From the NCBI GenBank assembly GCA_938046735.1, contig CALIXF010000009.1, positions 124,001 through 188,000 on the forward strand: DNA of 64,000 nt, written 5' to 3'. Positions 1 to 8,385 of the stretch are shown piece by piece. The DNA is from an uncultured Candidatus Saccharibacteria bacterium (GTDB taxonomy: Bacteria > Patescibacteriota > Saccharimonadia > Saccharimonadales > Saccharimonadaceae). The notes under the pieces are model-generated. The model ran no database searches, was not told where the DNA came from, and saw nothing but the letters and a program-made list of their open reading frames with translations. The translations under genes were made by a program, and so were the position numbers. The stretch's first letter is position 1, and every line of letters starts with the position of its first letter.

Positions 1-1011
1 AGTATTGCAAAAACTAAAAAGAATAGTAAGGGAGAGAGTTTGGATGATGGGATGGGCGGCGGTGTATTTGTTTCCAGCAAGAATTTGGAGAACGAGTGGC
101 AAGAAAATAATGATTAGGATCGTAACCAAAAAGACAAAGGGGAGAGTTTTTTTAAAAATCTGCTGGATAAACTTTCGACTTTTTTGACGAACCATATTGG
201 GGTAAATACCGCCGGCGAGTTGCCCAAGAAGAGCTTGAGTGGCACCAATGATTTGAATAGAAACACCAAAAAGTGCGACTTCAACTGAAGAAAAAACTAA
301 CCCAATGATAATGGTACTAATGGCATTAAAGGTAGTGGCGGAGATATCAGAAAGAAAATAAATTAGACTTACTTTGAGACTCTTTAAGCTGGATCTTAAT
401 TTCGGACGAATAAGATGAAAATTTCTTTTTCTAAGTTCAAAAATAACCAGAATAATGGCAATAATTGAAGAAAGAATATCAAAGAGTGGAATTAGGATGA
501 TTTGATCATCTTGTCGTACGAAGAAAACGGTTAAAAGAAAAGATGTTACTTTCATGATGACAAAGCGAATAGCCATAACATGAATAATTTCAAGGCCACG
601 AAAAAGAAAATCAAAGAGAAAGATTGAAAGAAAAATAGTTAGATATGAAAGAATGGTAAATATAAAATTATGACTGAGGATGGGGAGAAAGAGGCTAAGG
701 GTGAGGATTAGGAAGAAGCCGAGACTGCCAAGGAGTAGGCGAGCCAATAGAGTATCGGCGAGAATTTGTTGAATTTGACTAGTGTTATTTTTGATTTTTG
801 CAATTTCCTTGGTAGCAGAAAGCATAAAACCAAAGTCGAGGAAAATTTGCAAGAAATTCATCACGGTTTTAATAAAAGTGAGGTCTCCGTAAATTTCAAT
901 GGAAAGCCGGCGCGTGAGAATTGGAAGAATAAGGAATGGGAAAAGCATTTTTGCTAATTGAAAAACAGCAAGCCAAAAAGTATTTTTCTTAATTTGAGTG
1001 AATTCAGCCAT
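1..1011 (-). CDS. Wzx-like polysaccharide flippase (3' end outside window)
   Basis: Open leftward frame from ATG at 1011 to the window edge without a stop; about 337 residues are visible. It begins MAEFTQIKKNTFWLAVFQLA and continues as alternating hydrophobic helices with the LPILTRRLSIEIYGDL region typical of polysaccharide (MATE-like) flippases, which move lipid-linked oligosaccharide units across the membrane. Its start overlaps the stop of the upstream Wzy-like gene by 8 nt (ATGGCTGA), so translation is probably coupled. The neighbours are glycosyltransferases, which fits a capsule or glycan locus. The C-terminus is not in the window. Confidence 0.8.
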   Translation of the reverse strand, partial: MAEFTQIKKNTFWLAVFQLAKMLFPFLILPILTRRLSIEIYGDLTFIKTVMNFLQIFLDFGFMLSATKEIAKIKNNTSQIQQILADTLLARLLLGSLGFFLILTLSLFLPILSHNFIFTILSYLTIFLSIFLFDFLFRGLEIIHVMAIRFVIMKVTSFLLTVFFVRQDDQIILIPLFDILSSIIAIILVIFELRKRNFHLIRPKLRSSLKSLKVSLIYFLSDISATTFNAISTIIIGLVFSSVEVALFGVSIQIIGATQALLGQLAGGIYPNMVRQKSRKFIQQIFKKTLPFVFLVTILIIIFLPLVLQILAGNKYTAAHPIIQTLSLTILFSFCNT

Positions 1012-2392
1012 CGCTTCTCTGCTTTTGTTTGATTAACATAGTGGCAATAAATAGCCAAATAGTATAAAAGCTAAGTGACTCGAACTGTAGGTATAAATAA
1101 AGAATAATGAGAAGATAATGATAACGGAAGGAAAGTTTGGAATTTTTGGCAAGGTGAATTAGATAAAAAATAAAAAGGAGAAGGGCGAAGATACCGAATT
1201 CGCTAATGATACGTGTATAAAGACAATATGAGACACTGTCATCATGATAATTTGGATTTTCTAGATCATTAACTTCTTTTAGATAGGTGCTTTTATAATC
1301 TTTTTTGGCCTGCGCGTGGCCGAGCCGAACGGGATAGATAGAATTTCCAAGGCCAAAGCCGGTCAGAAAACCGAGAGGGGACTTAGTGTAGCCAAATAGA
1401 CTAGCTTTAACGCGAAAAACACGACTAGCAAAGGAACCATCAGAGTTGACACCGGATTGTCTGGCAAGCGAACGACATTCTTCAGTGTCTCGATTCTCTT
1501 CTAAGGTGCAGTCAATTGTGGTTTCGGGGCTAGTATTTAAAAAACCAAAGAAAATCTTATGAAAGCGACCGTTAACGGCGGAGACGCTGGTGAGAAAGAT
1601 TAAAAAAGCAACAAAGGTGAGCGGTAGAAAAAGTTTTTCTTTGGTTTTTGGAAGATAGAGGATAGCGAGAATGATTAGGATAATTAGAATATCAAGAATA
1701 ATGCGAACGCCGGCGCCAAAAAGGAGAGCAGAATATGCATAGAGAATGATTAAGAAGAGGAGATCTTTGCGACGGGTGAGCCAAAAGAGTGGTAGAAGAA
1801 CTCCAAAAAGATGCATACCGATAAAAGACGGTTCGGTGAAGAAAAACTGGACGCGATTTTTTGCGAGATAATTGCGCTTGAAGATCAAATTAAATATATC
1901 GGTGACTGGAGTGAGATGATATTTTACGGCAAAATATTCTAGAAGGCCGATGAGGAGACTGATGAGATAGGCAATAATAATAACTGAAACGAGTTTTTGG
2001 AGCTTTGCTTTTAGGTCGGCCTTTTGATGTTTTGCATAAAACTCAAGAAAACTTGAAAGACAAGCAAGTCCCAAGATAATTGGGACGTAGGCTGAAAAGT
2101 AGTCGTCGAGGCGACCATGAAAAAACAGAGTAGTAATAGATCCTAGGATTGAAAAACCAGCAAAGAAAAGAAGGATGGGACGTATTTTAGACAAATATGG
2201 TTTTAGATAATAAAGATTTAGGAAAGCGTAGAGAAAGAAAACGAGTGGAGTAATAGTGGCCCAGCCACTAGAGGGGGCGAAGACAAGATTTTCAAAAGGC
2301 ATCGTAGCAGCGGCGAGATAAAAAAGAAAGTCAGAGTTAAAACTGGCAAGTTTTTGAAAAACTTGTTTTAAAAAACGCAAAAATAACTTCAC
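1004..2392 (-). CDS. Wzy/O-antigen-ligase-like polysaccharide polymerase
   Basis: 462 residues with about ten or more hydrophobic segments and one large polar loop (roughly residues 270-385), the usual topology of Wzy polymerases and O-antigen ligases. These join glycan units at the outer face of the membrane. The start is GTG. A TAAAAT box lies only 6 nt upstream (2399-2404), suggesting a leaderless mRNA. It is coupled to the flippase downstream and preceded by two glycosyltransferases in the same direction. Polymerase and ligase cannot be told apart from sequence alone. Confidence 0.75.
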   Translation of the reverse strand: MKLFLRFLKQVFQKLASFNSDFLFYLAAATMPFENLVFAPSSGWATITPLVFFLYAFLNLYYLKPYLSKIRPILLFFAGFSILGSITTLFFHGRLDDYFSAYVPIILGLACLSSFLEFYAKHQKADLKAKLQKLVSVIIIAYLISLLIGLLEYFAVKYHLTPVTDIFNLIFKRNYLAKNRVQFFFTEPSFIGMHLFGVLLPLFWLTRRKDLLFLIILYAYSALLFGAGVRIILDILIILIILAILYLPKTKEKLFLPLTFVAFLIFLTSVSAVNGRFHKIFFGFLNTSPETTIDCTLEENRDTEECRSLARQSGVNSDGSFASRVFRVKASLFGYTKSPLGFLTGFGLGNSIYPVRLGHAQAKKDYKSTYLKEVNDLENPNYHDDSVSYCLYTRIISEFGIFALLLFIFYLIHLAKNSKLSFRYHYLLIILYLYLQFESLSFYTIWLFIATMLIKQKQRSDG

Positions 2393-2489
2393 AGGTTTAT
2401 TTTACTCGATATTTTAAAGTTTGACCATTATATAGAGAAGATGGAGCTTAAAGATTCATGATGAGGCAAGATTATGTGAGAAAGACTTG

Positions 2490-3587
2490 TTATTGTTTAG
2501 AATTTGTAGAGCGGTTTTGTTTTAAGCGGAGTCTACCAATTAATTGTAGGAGTAAGATGAAGCGTAGTTTAAAACATAGGAGGACTAGAGCTTTTGATAA
2601 TGAGAAGAGTCTGAGTGGAGCAAGATAAATGGCGCGATAAAAAAGCGTAACTTTATAAAGCGAACGAATGGATTTTCGTGGATGCGGATTTTGTTCATGA
2701 CAACAGAAATTTGCGAGGATAAAAAAGAGATGTGTAGCGATAAAAGCCTGAAGAGGCTTTTCGAGTTGTGGAAATTGATCTGGGTATTGAATATGTAAGT
2801 AGGTACTAATTTTTTGGAGAGCAATGCGATAATTTTCGATATATTCATTAGTATAGGAACGAACTGTGGAGCTTTGGTGAACCTGATAAATGTACAAAGG
2901 TTTTTGAAGAATACCAACTTTATTAAGATTTTTGATGATTGTGAAATTATAAAGAGCATCTTCAGTAACTTTGAGGCTAGGATCAAAGAGTGTAGTTTTT
3001 AAGCTATGATGAATGAGCTTCATGTGGCAGAAATTATAACCATTCTCAAGATTAAGCAATTGATAGAGATAGCCAGAGGAAGAGAGGATTTTATGAGGGG
3101 GTTGTTGCGATTTTTTATGATTTGATTGATCTAGTAAAGAGACTGGTTTATTCGGTGAAAAAATGTGGCGCTGATAAGTGGAGCTAACGTATTTTAGTTG
3201 ATATTTAATTGCAAAATGATAAAGTTCGGAGATAAAAGTGGGGGTAAGCAAGTCATCGGCGTCAAGGAAGCAAAAATATGTGCCAGAAAACTCTTTGAGC
3301 CCGCGATTACGAGCATTGCTGACCCCATGATGTGGAAGATCGATAAAACGAAAGTGACGATTTTTGGTCTTAGGATTTTTAAGTTGTGTGTTCTGATATT
3401 TTGTGATGAGAGAGTTACAGACTTGTTTCGAGTTATCAGTTGAACCGTCATTTATGAGAAGGATTTCAAGATTAGGATAATCTTGAATTAGAACAGATTT
3501 GACAGTGTTGTACAAAAAAAGACTTGCATTATAGATTGGGATGATGATGGAAATGAGTGGTGGTTTGTTTATTTTTTGTATTTTCAT
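2490..3587 (-). CDS. family 2 glycosyltransferase
   Basis: 365 residues. The N-terminus shows the GT2 (GT-A fold) signature: PLISIIIPIYNA, NDGSTDNS, and the metal-binding DAD motif in CFLDADDLLT near residue 112, where the nucleotide-sugar and divalent metal bind. The C-terminal third is basic with hydrophobic stretches that could associate with the membrane. It starts 12 nt after the preceding gene, so it shares that transcript. It probably adds one sugar in the surface-glycan pathway; donor and acceptor cannot be inferred. Confidence 0.85.
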   Translation of the reverse strand: MKIQKINKPPLISIIIPIYNASLFLYNTVKSVLIQDYPNLEILLINDGSTDNSKQVCNSLITKYQNTQLKNPKTKNRHFRFIDLPHHGVSNARNRGLKEFSGTYFCFLDADDLLTPTFISELYHFAIKYQLKYVSSTYQRHIFSPNKPVSLLDQSNHKKSQQPPHKILSSSGYLYQLLNLENGYNFCHMKLIHHSLKTTLFDPSLKVTEDALYNFTIIKNLNKVGILQKPLYIYQVHQSSTVRSYTNEYIENYRIALQKISTYLHIQYPDQFPQLEKPLQAFIATHLFFILANFCCHEQNPHPRKSIRSLYKVTLFYRAIYLAPLRLFSLSKALVLLCFKLRFILLLQLIGRLRLKQNRSTNSKQ

Positions 3588-3598
3588 GACGGATGATT

Positions 3599-4462
3599 TT
3601 AATAGCTTTTATGATATTTTTTGCCAAAGAATTTGGCAAGCAGAAAGCTAGTGATCTTAGTAAACCAGTTGACTGGTTCGGTTTCGATAATTTTGAGTTC
3701 TAACACATTTGTTTTTTGGTCAAGATCTGGATATTTAGTATAAAGAAAAACATCAAGGAGAAGTTCGGAAATGCGACCGAAAAATCTAGCATGAAAATCG
3801 TCGTATTGATTGAGCTCTGTTTTAGAGAGGGATTTTTCAAGATTAATGAGAGTATCGAATAGAAATTCGCAATATTCATTAAAAAGGTTCTTGCGCATAA
3901 TAAAAATATTAAACATATGAGCGGAACGACGCATTTTGAGTCGATCAAATTCGGCAAGATACTCAGGATGGTAGTCTTGGATGATTTGGCGAGTTTTATT
4001 GAGTGGTTCAATATGTAAAGTGTGGGCGTAATGACTATAAAGATTTTCAATAAAATAATGACGTTTTTTGGGTAGGATTATATCATATTTGATATTTTTA
4101 TCTAAGTCGTAGAGGAGAGATTTGAGTGTTTTTTGGGTGAGGATTTCTTTGGTATCTTTGACTGAGAAAAAACGACGATAATGAACGAGACCATAAAACG
4201 AATCAGGGTTTTTATCTTTAATGGCTCGATTTTGCCAAAGCCAATATAAACCTGTCAATTCCGAGTAATTATGGTTTTTTTCTGAGATATTTTTTCCTGT
4301 ATTATCAAAAGAAAAAATACTAGGTAATTTGATGTCGGGATATTTAGCCTGAAAAAAACTTGAGCCGACTAGAAGTGGCCGATAGAGAGAGTCAGTTGGT
4401 ATCGTATAGGGTTTGTGGGTTGCAACGATAACCTCCAAAGTTGGGGATGTTCCCTTTTTCAT
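3599..4462 (-). CDS. DUF4422-type glycosyltransferase
   Basis: 287 residues resembling the DUF4422 family of capsule-locus glycosyltransferases: the N-terminal EVIVATHKPY strand, the ELTGLYWLWQN motif and GLVHYRRFF are family hallmarks. First gene of the leftward glycan operon. A perfect TATAAT (4470-4475) inside an extended TATGTTATAAT lies 7 nt from the ATG, so transcription should start at or next to the start codon (leaderless). The promoter directly follows the L33 terminator. Confidence 0.75.
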   Translation of the reverse strand: MKKGTSPTLEVIVATHKPYTIPTDSLYRPLLVGSSFFQAKYPDIKLPSIFSFDNTGKNISEKNHNYSELTGLYWLWQNRAIKDKNPDSFYGLVHYRRFFSVKDTKEILTQKTLKSLLYDLDKNIKYDIILPKKRHYFIENLYSHYAHTLHIEPLNKTRQIIQDYHPEYLAEFDRLKMRRSAHMFNIFIMRKNLFNEYCEFLFDTLINLEKSLSKTELNQYDDFHARFFGRISELLLDVFLYTKYPDLDQKTNVLELKIIETEPVNWFTKITSFLLAKFFGKKYHKSY

Positions 4463-4469
4463 CTCCCCT

Positions 4470-4480
4470 ATTATAACATA
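4470..4480 (-). promoter_or_regulatory. extended -10 promoter of the glycan operon
   Basis: Reverse strand TATGTTATAAT, an extended -10, placed 7 nt before the ATG at 4462. There is no room for a ribosome-binding leader. Confidence 0.6.
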
Positions 4481-4481
4481 G

Positions 4482-4512
4482 AAAAATCCCCCTAAGACGG
4501 GGGGATTTTCTG
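4482..4512 (-). terminator. intrinsic terminator of rpmG
   Basis: Stem AATCCCCC/GGGGGATT with a short loop, followed on the reverse strand by TTTTTC. It lies between the rpmG stop and the promoter of the next operon. Confidence 0.75.
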
Positions 4513-4521
4513 AAAACTATT

Positions 4522-4731
4522 TTAACGCTTCTTTTCTTTAACTTCGTTGCGACCCAGGTTCTTTTTGGTTTCTACGAAGACAACGTGCTTCCTTAGAATT
4601 GGGTCATATTTTCTTAAGCTGAGTTTGTCAGGGGTATTCATGGTATTCTTTTTGGTGTAATAAGCACGAATACCGGACTCTTCAGATACGAGACCAACGA
4701 GTTTGCGTTTTGTATTACTCTTTTTTGACAT
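4522..4731 (-). CDS. rpmG: 50S ribosomal protein L33
   Basis: 69 residues. The core [37 protein letters not shown] is split over the L33 signature (YYTKKN, KLxLRKYDP, H..F.E.K). It binds 23S rRNA near the E site. The zinc-binding CxxC pairs found in some L33 forms are absent. N- and C-terminal basic extensions make it longer than the usual 49-55 residues. It has its own terminator; a TAAAAT box sits about 10 nt before the ATG. Confidence 0.85.
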   Translation of the reverse strand: MSKKSNTKRKLVGLVSEESGIRAYYTKKNTMNTPDKLSLRKYDPILRKHVVFVETKKNLGRNEVKEKKR

Positions 4732-4775
4732 AATTAGGGCTATTTTATCATGGAAACTAGGTTTTGTAAACTAAC

Positions 4776-5027
4776 TCAAGAAATCTCATAGTCACCATCA
4801 TAATCAATAATGGGTTCAAGTTTTTGGTTATATAGTTGATAAAATTTTTGTTCAATTTGATCTTCATATACGTCTAGCGATTTGAATGGCATAAATTGAG
4901 CAGCACGTTTGATGTGACTGAGATATGGACGATTTGGTGCATGAAAGTGCGGAAGGTCAATAATCTCGCGATATGGTTTAAGTGGATCTTTGTCAGCCTC
5001 TCTAGTCTTTGTTAAATTACCTGGCAC
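4776..5027 (-). CDS. small RAAQF-motif protein paired with Y-family polymerase
   Basis: 83 residues from a GTG at 5027. I chose this start because GGAGG lies 5 nt upstream, inside the end of the polymerase gene; the two frames overlap by 11 nt. The motif YREIIDLPHFH followed by IKRAAQFMPFKSLDVY matches the small YolD-like proteins next to Y-family polymerases in Firmicutes, where DLPHH and RAAQFxPFxAL are conserved. It is probably an accessory factor of the polymerase. The overlap predicts coupled synthesis. Confidence 0.6.
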   Translation of the reverse strand: MPGNLTKTREADKDPLKPYREIIDLPHFHAPNRPYLSHIKRAAQFMPFKSLDVYEDQIEQKFYQLYNQKLEPIIDYDGDYEIS

Positions 5028-6366
5028 GGTGTCCTCCAATCTGTTGATGGCGTTCACGCATTGTGGCTTCTGGCCGAAAATTAGTACCAAGCATCAGAGC
5101 GTTTTTACCGTAACGAGCCTGAATGGCTAAAGTGGCTTGTTGTAATCTTTGATCTTGTTCGGTTTGTTGTTCGGTTTCGGCTGAAATGTCAAGAAGGCTG
5201 AGTTGTTTTGGATGAGGAGAAACTGAAAAAAGTTGAGAGAAAACATGATTGGCGGTGATATTAATGCGACGCACTGTGGCGTTCTTTGGTATGAGTTTTT
5301 GAAGAAGATAGAGTGAGGTTTCGGTGATTAATTTTGCACTGTTGGTATAATCAGGTAGATTTTTAGATCCATGAGCCGGTGTTATAGAGGTGGTTTTTGA
5401 AAAACCAAGGTCAAGTATGATTTGATCGGTCACAAGGCGTTTACTGGTAAGATCTAGAGCTAGATTATGTGCCATTTCTTTAATAATGGTGGTGGTTTCA
5501 GTGTAGCTATATGGACGATGTAAGACTTGTCCAGAGCAGAGACAGTGGTGATCCGCTTGATAACTTTTGATCTCAGAAATTGTAGTGGGTTCATAACCCC
5601 AAGCGTGATCGATGAGAAGTTCAGTGTTAACACCAAAAACTTGATAGAGTTTATCTGAGGCGGTAAGAGAGTATTTGGCAAGATCACCCATATTATAAAT
5701 CGCTAGATTATGCAAACGCTTAGCAATGCCTGGGCCGATGCGCCAAAAATCGGTGAGTGGAACATGTGTCCATAGTTTTTCACGATAGGAATGTTCGGTA
5801 AGCTCAGCAATACGAGTGCCGTCGGGATCAGGAGAAAGGTGCTTGGCAACAATGTCCATAGCGACTTTGGCAAGGTAGAGATTTTCGCCAATACCTACAG
5901 TAGCGGTAATTCCAGTGTGCCCAAGCACATCTTTAACAATGGTACGGGCGAGCTGATTGGCAGACATTTGATAACTATTAAGATAGCTAGTAACGTCAAG
6001 AAAAGCTTCGTCGATTGAGTAGATATGGATATCAGAGGGAGCAAGATAATCGGCGTAGATGGAGAAAATTGAAGCACTAACGTCAATATATTTTTGCATC
6101 CTGGGAGGAGCAATAATAAATGAATCTCTGGGTACTTTTTGATAGACCTGAAAGAGTCGGTCGCGACCACCAACGCCAAGCGCTTTGAGGGCGGGAGAAA
6201 CGGCAAGACAGACGGTTTTGTCGGTACGAGTGACGTCGGCCACGACAAGTTTAGTAGTGAGGGGATCAAGTCCGCGCTCAATGCATTCCACAGAGGCATA
6301 AAAAGATTTGAGATCGATCGCAAGATAAGTGCGAGAACTATTTTCTGTGGATTCTGAGACTGTCAT
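5017..6366 (-). CDS. Y-family translesion DNA polymerase (UvrX/UmuC-like)
   Basis: 449 residues. Catalytic residues are visible: D18 in YLAIDLKSFYASVE, and D119/E120 in the YSIDEAFLDV motif. The helix-hairpin-helix IGPGIAKRLHNLAI and a little-finger region follow. It bypasses damaged bases with low fidelity. A motif near the C-terminus (PKQLSLL) resembles a sliding-clamp binding peptide. This clade (impB/mucB/UvrX) is mostly known from Firmicutes, plasmids and phages, so horizontal transfer is plausible. Confidence 0.88.
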   Translation of the reverse strand: MTVSESTENSSRTYLAIDLKSFYASVECIERGLDPLTTKLVVADVTRTDKTVCLAVSPALKALGVGGRDRLFQVYQKVPRDSFIIAPPRMQKYIDVSASIFSIYADYLAPSDIHIYSIDEAFLDVTSYLNSYQMSANQLARTIVKDVLGHTGITATVGIGENLYLAKVAMDIVAKHLSPDPDGTRIAELTEHSYREKLWTHVPLTDFWRIGPGIAKRLHNLAIYNMGDLAKYSLTASDKLYQVFGVNTELLIDHAWGYEPTTISEIKSYQADHHCLCSGQVLHRPYSYTETTTIIKEMAHNLALDLTSKRLVTDQIILDLGFSKTTSITPAHGSKNLPDYTNSAKLITETSLYLLQKLIPKNATVRRINITANHVFSQLFSVSPHPKQLSLLDISAETEQQTEQDQRLQQATLAIQARYGKNALMLGTNFRPEATMRERHQQIGGHRAR

Positions 6367-6442
6367 AGTAGTGTATTAGCCTAAAATAATGTAAGTTTCC
6401 CCGTGTTTATTTAAACATAAAATGAAGAGTTATGACATGACT

Positions 6443-6470
6443 TTGACAATCAATAAATTTATATTATAAT
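6443..6470 (+). promoter_or_regulatory. sigma70-type promoter of the MYG1 gene
   Basis: TTGACA (6443-6448), 16-nt spacer, TATAAT (6465-6470). AAAGGAG precedes the ATG at 6524. Confidence 0.75.
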
Positions 6471-6523
6471 ATATCAGTATCTTGGGGTTATAGCTCTAAA
6501 ATTGTTCTTTAAAGGAGAAAAAG

Positions 6524-7498
6524 ATGAGAAAAATGTTTAACCGTGCGACAGTAACAGCGGGATTGGAAAATGCAAACGTAGTGACACACGCGAGTCCACA
6601 CCATGCAGGTGAAGTTTTTGCGATAGCAATGTTGTCATTATTAAAACGGGTACGTGTTCTGCGAACCAATGACAAATCATTGATTCAACGTGCAAAGAAA
6701 GATGGACCGAAAGGGCTTATTATGGTTGATGTGGGTGAAGAATTTAACCCAAATAGACGCATCTTTGATCATCACCAAGAGAGTTTTGAAGAACATTATA
6801 GTGATTATATGAAGCTCTCGGTTGCGGGTCTGATTTGGCGTCATTATAGCATGATGATTCTGTCAAAATTCGACTGTCCTTTGCCGCTCATTGTCGAGGC
6901 AACGCTTGAAGTAAGTCATGATTTAGTACATGGAGTGGACGCAAAAGATCATGGGTATGGATCGAATAGTATTGAAATGTCTATATCGGATGCAGTGGAC
7001 TTATTCAATCCTAATTGGGACGACCCCGAACAAGATCCAGATGAAGCTTTTTTGCAAGCTGTAAGCTTGGCGCAAAGAATTTTGGAAAAAGAGATAAAAA
7101 AAGTTGTGTCAATCGTGAGAGCGAAAAGTGAAATAGAAAACATGATTGCACACAATGACAACGAGTTGCTTTACCTTCCAATGTATATTGGTGGATGGGA
7201 GGAATATGTTCTTAAATCTTTTAATCCAAAAGCGAAGAAGTTGCTATATTGTGTATATCCTTGTGTATATTCTGATCTTGGAGAGGGGTGGAAAGTGCAG
7301 GCGGTATCTGTGTCTAGAGATAACTTAACTCAAAAAAGAAAAGCCTTACCATCAAAATGGCGTGGTCTTTCCGGGGTACAGTTCACAGATTTGACTGGGG
7401 TGGAGACTGCATTTTTTTGTCGAACTGATGGGACGGCTGCCATCGCGAAGACTTTAGATGGGGCATTAAGGTTAGCACAGATGGCAATCTCACAATAA
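6524..7498 (+). CDS. MYG1-family (UPF0160) DHH-like exonuclease
   Basis: 324 residues. Family marks in order: THASPHHAGEVFAIAML (metal-binding histidines), MVDVGEEFNPNRRIFDHHQESF (DHH-like), HGVDAKDHGYG, and the WDDPEQDPDEAFLQAV stretch. MYG1 proteins are DHH-superfamily phosphoesterases; the eukaryotic member is a 3'-5' RNA exonuclease. The bacterial substrate is not known. Single-gene unit with its own promoter and terminator. Confidence 0.8.
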   Translation: MRKMFNRATVTAGLENANVVTHASPHHAGEVFAIAMLSLLKRVRVLRTNDKSLIQRAKKDGPKGLIMVDVGEEFNPNRRIFDHHQESFEEHYSDYMKLSVAGLIWRHYSMMILSKFDCPLPLIVEATLEVSHDLVHGVDAKDHGYGSNSIEMSISDAVDLFNPNWDDPEQDPDEAFLQAVSLAQRILEKEIKKVVSIVRAKSEIENMIAHNDNELLYLPMYIGGWEEYVLKSFNPKAKKLLYCVYPCVYSDLGEGWKVQAVSVSRDNLTQKRKALPSKWRGLSGVQFTDLTGVETAFFCRTDGTAAIAKTLDGALRLAQMAISQ

Positions 7499-7502
7499 TT
7501 TA

Positions 7503-7531
7503 ATGGCTGGAGTAATCCGGCCATTTTTAAT
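7503..7531 (+). terminator. intrinsic terminator after MYG1 gene
   Basis: TGGCTGG/CCGGCCA stem with a 6-nt loop, then TTTTTAATTTTT. It may also serve the convergent Nudix gene. Confidence 0.75.
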
Positions 7532-7542
7532 TTTTGATATAT

Positions 7543-8082
7543 CTAGGAAGCAATATGCTCTTTTAATAATTTTAAAATCCGATATTCTCGGTCGACCATA
7601 TCTTTGATAAATTCATCATGATGCGAGTCGGAATTGTCTGAGATGAAAGCGAGATTTGTTTGAATAGCTTCGTCGATGGTAGTTTCTTTGAGGACGAATT
7701 CTGCCTTTTTTTCTTCTGTATCGAGATGTTGTTTGCCGATTCTGTCAGTGGTTTGGCAAAAATAATAAAAATTGGGTTGGACGAAAATAGTGTTCTTGAA
7801 TTCACCGGATTTGTGAATTCTTAAGACTTCGCCAAATTCTCGAACGGATTCTGGAATGACGGTCAGGCCAGTTTCTTCATTAACTTCACGAATAAGGGTA
7901 GCTAGGTGATCTTCGTTACTCTCAATGCCGCCGCCTGGGATTTTGTAAAAATGATATTTTTTACTATAAATTAGGGTAATTCGGTGATCTGGATTAATAA
8001 TGATTCCTCGCACGGAAGGGCGATAGAATTTGGGCCAACTTGGGTCATAATTTTTAGCGTCCTTTGTGAAGAGTAATTTCAT
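7543..8082 (-). CDS. Nudix hydrolase
   Basis: 179 residues with a full Nudix box around residues 51-72: G, five residues, E57, then REVNEETG (R65, E66, E69, E70, G72), which binds Mg2+ and hydrolyses a nucleoside diphosphate linked to another group X. The N-terminus carries the usual strand before the box (ITLIYSKKYHFYKIPGGGI). Substrate unknown. Convergent with the MYG1 gene. Upstream lies TATGTTATATT, an extended -10-like element. Confidence 0.85.
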   Translation of the reverse strand: MKLLFTKDAKNYDPSWPKFYRPSVRGIIINPDHRITLIYSKKYHFYKIPGGGIESNEDHLATLIREVNEETGLTVIPESVREFGEVLRIHKSGEFKNTIFVQPNFYYFCQTTDRIGKQHLDTEEKKAEFVLKETTIDEAIQTNLAFISDNSDSHHDEFIKDMVDREYRILKLLKEHIAS

Positions 8083-8157
8083 GGTTTTATCCTATTATTA
8101 ATTAATAATTTGAATATAACATAAAATGAAGTGTCAACCGAACTGATCAATTAGAGC

Positions 8158-8186
8158 TTGACTTAGCATATATTTTATTGTATAGT
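8158..8186 (+). promoter_or_regulatory. promoter of the 8386 gene
   Basis: TTGACT (8158-8163), 17-nt spacer, TATAGT (8181-8186). It opens a leader of about 190 nt before the ATG at 8386. Confidence 0.6.
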
Positions 8187-8224
8187 TTTGAAGCCGAATT
8201 ATCATAAGATGTGCGGAGTAATTT

Positions 8225-8256
8225 AAGAATTTACCAACAAATTCTTTCTTTTTTTC
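8225..8256 (+). promoter_or_regulatory. terminator-like hairpin in the 8386 leader
   Basis: AAGAATTT, 6-nt loop, AAATTCTT, then TCTTTTTTTC, about 35 nt after the promoter and 130 nt before the start codon. A second possible helix (TAGCAC with GTGCTG) follows. An attenuator is likely; no known riboswitch class was recognised. Together with the promoter this accounts for the 300-bp gap 8083-8385. Confidence 0.5.
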
Positions 8257-8385
8257 TTGGGTAGCACTAAGTCGGACTTTTGAATTGATCCGGTTTGGTG
8301 CTGCTCAAGAGGAGCGGTTCTACCAATGTGAGGAAAATCTCTTAAAATACAAAAGCATTGGGTCCGAAAGGAGAAAGGAATTTTT

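Noticed and set aside
3194..3451. Overlapping frames inside the GT2 glycosyltransferase on both strands
   Set aside because: The GT2 frame carries clear conserved motifs; the others are shadows without start signals.
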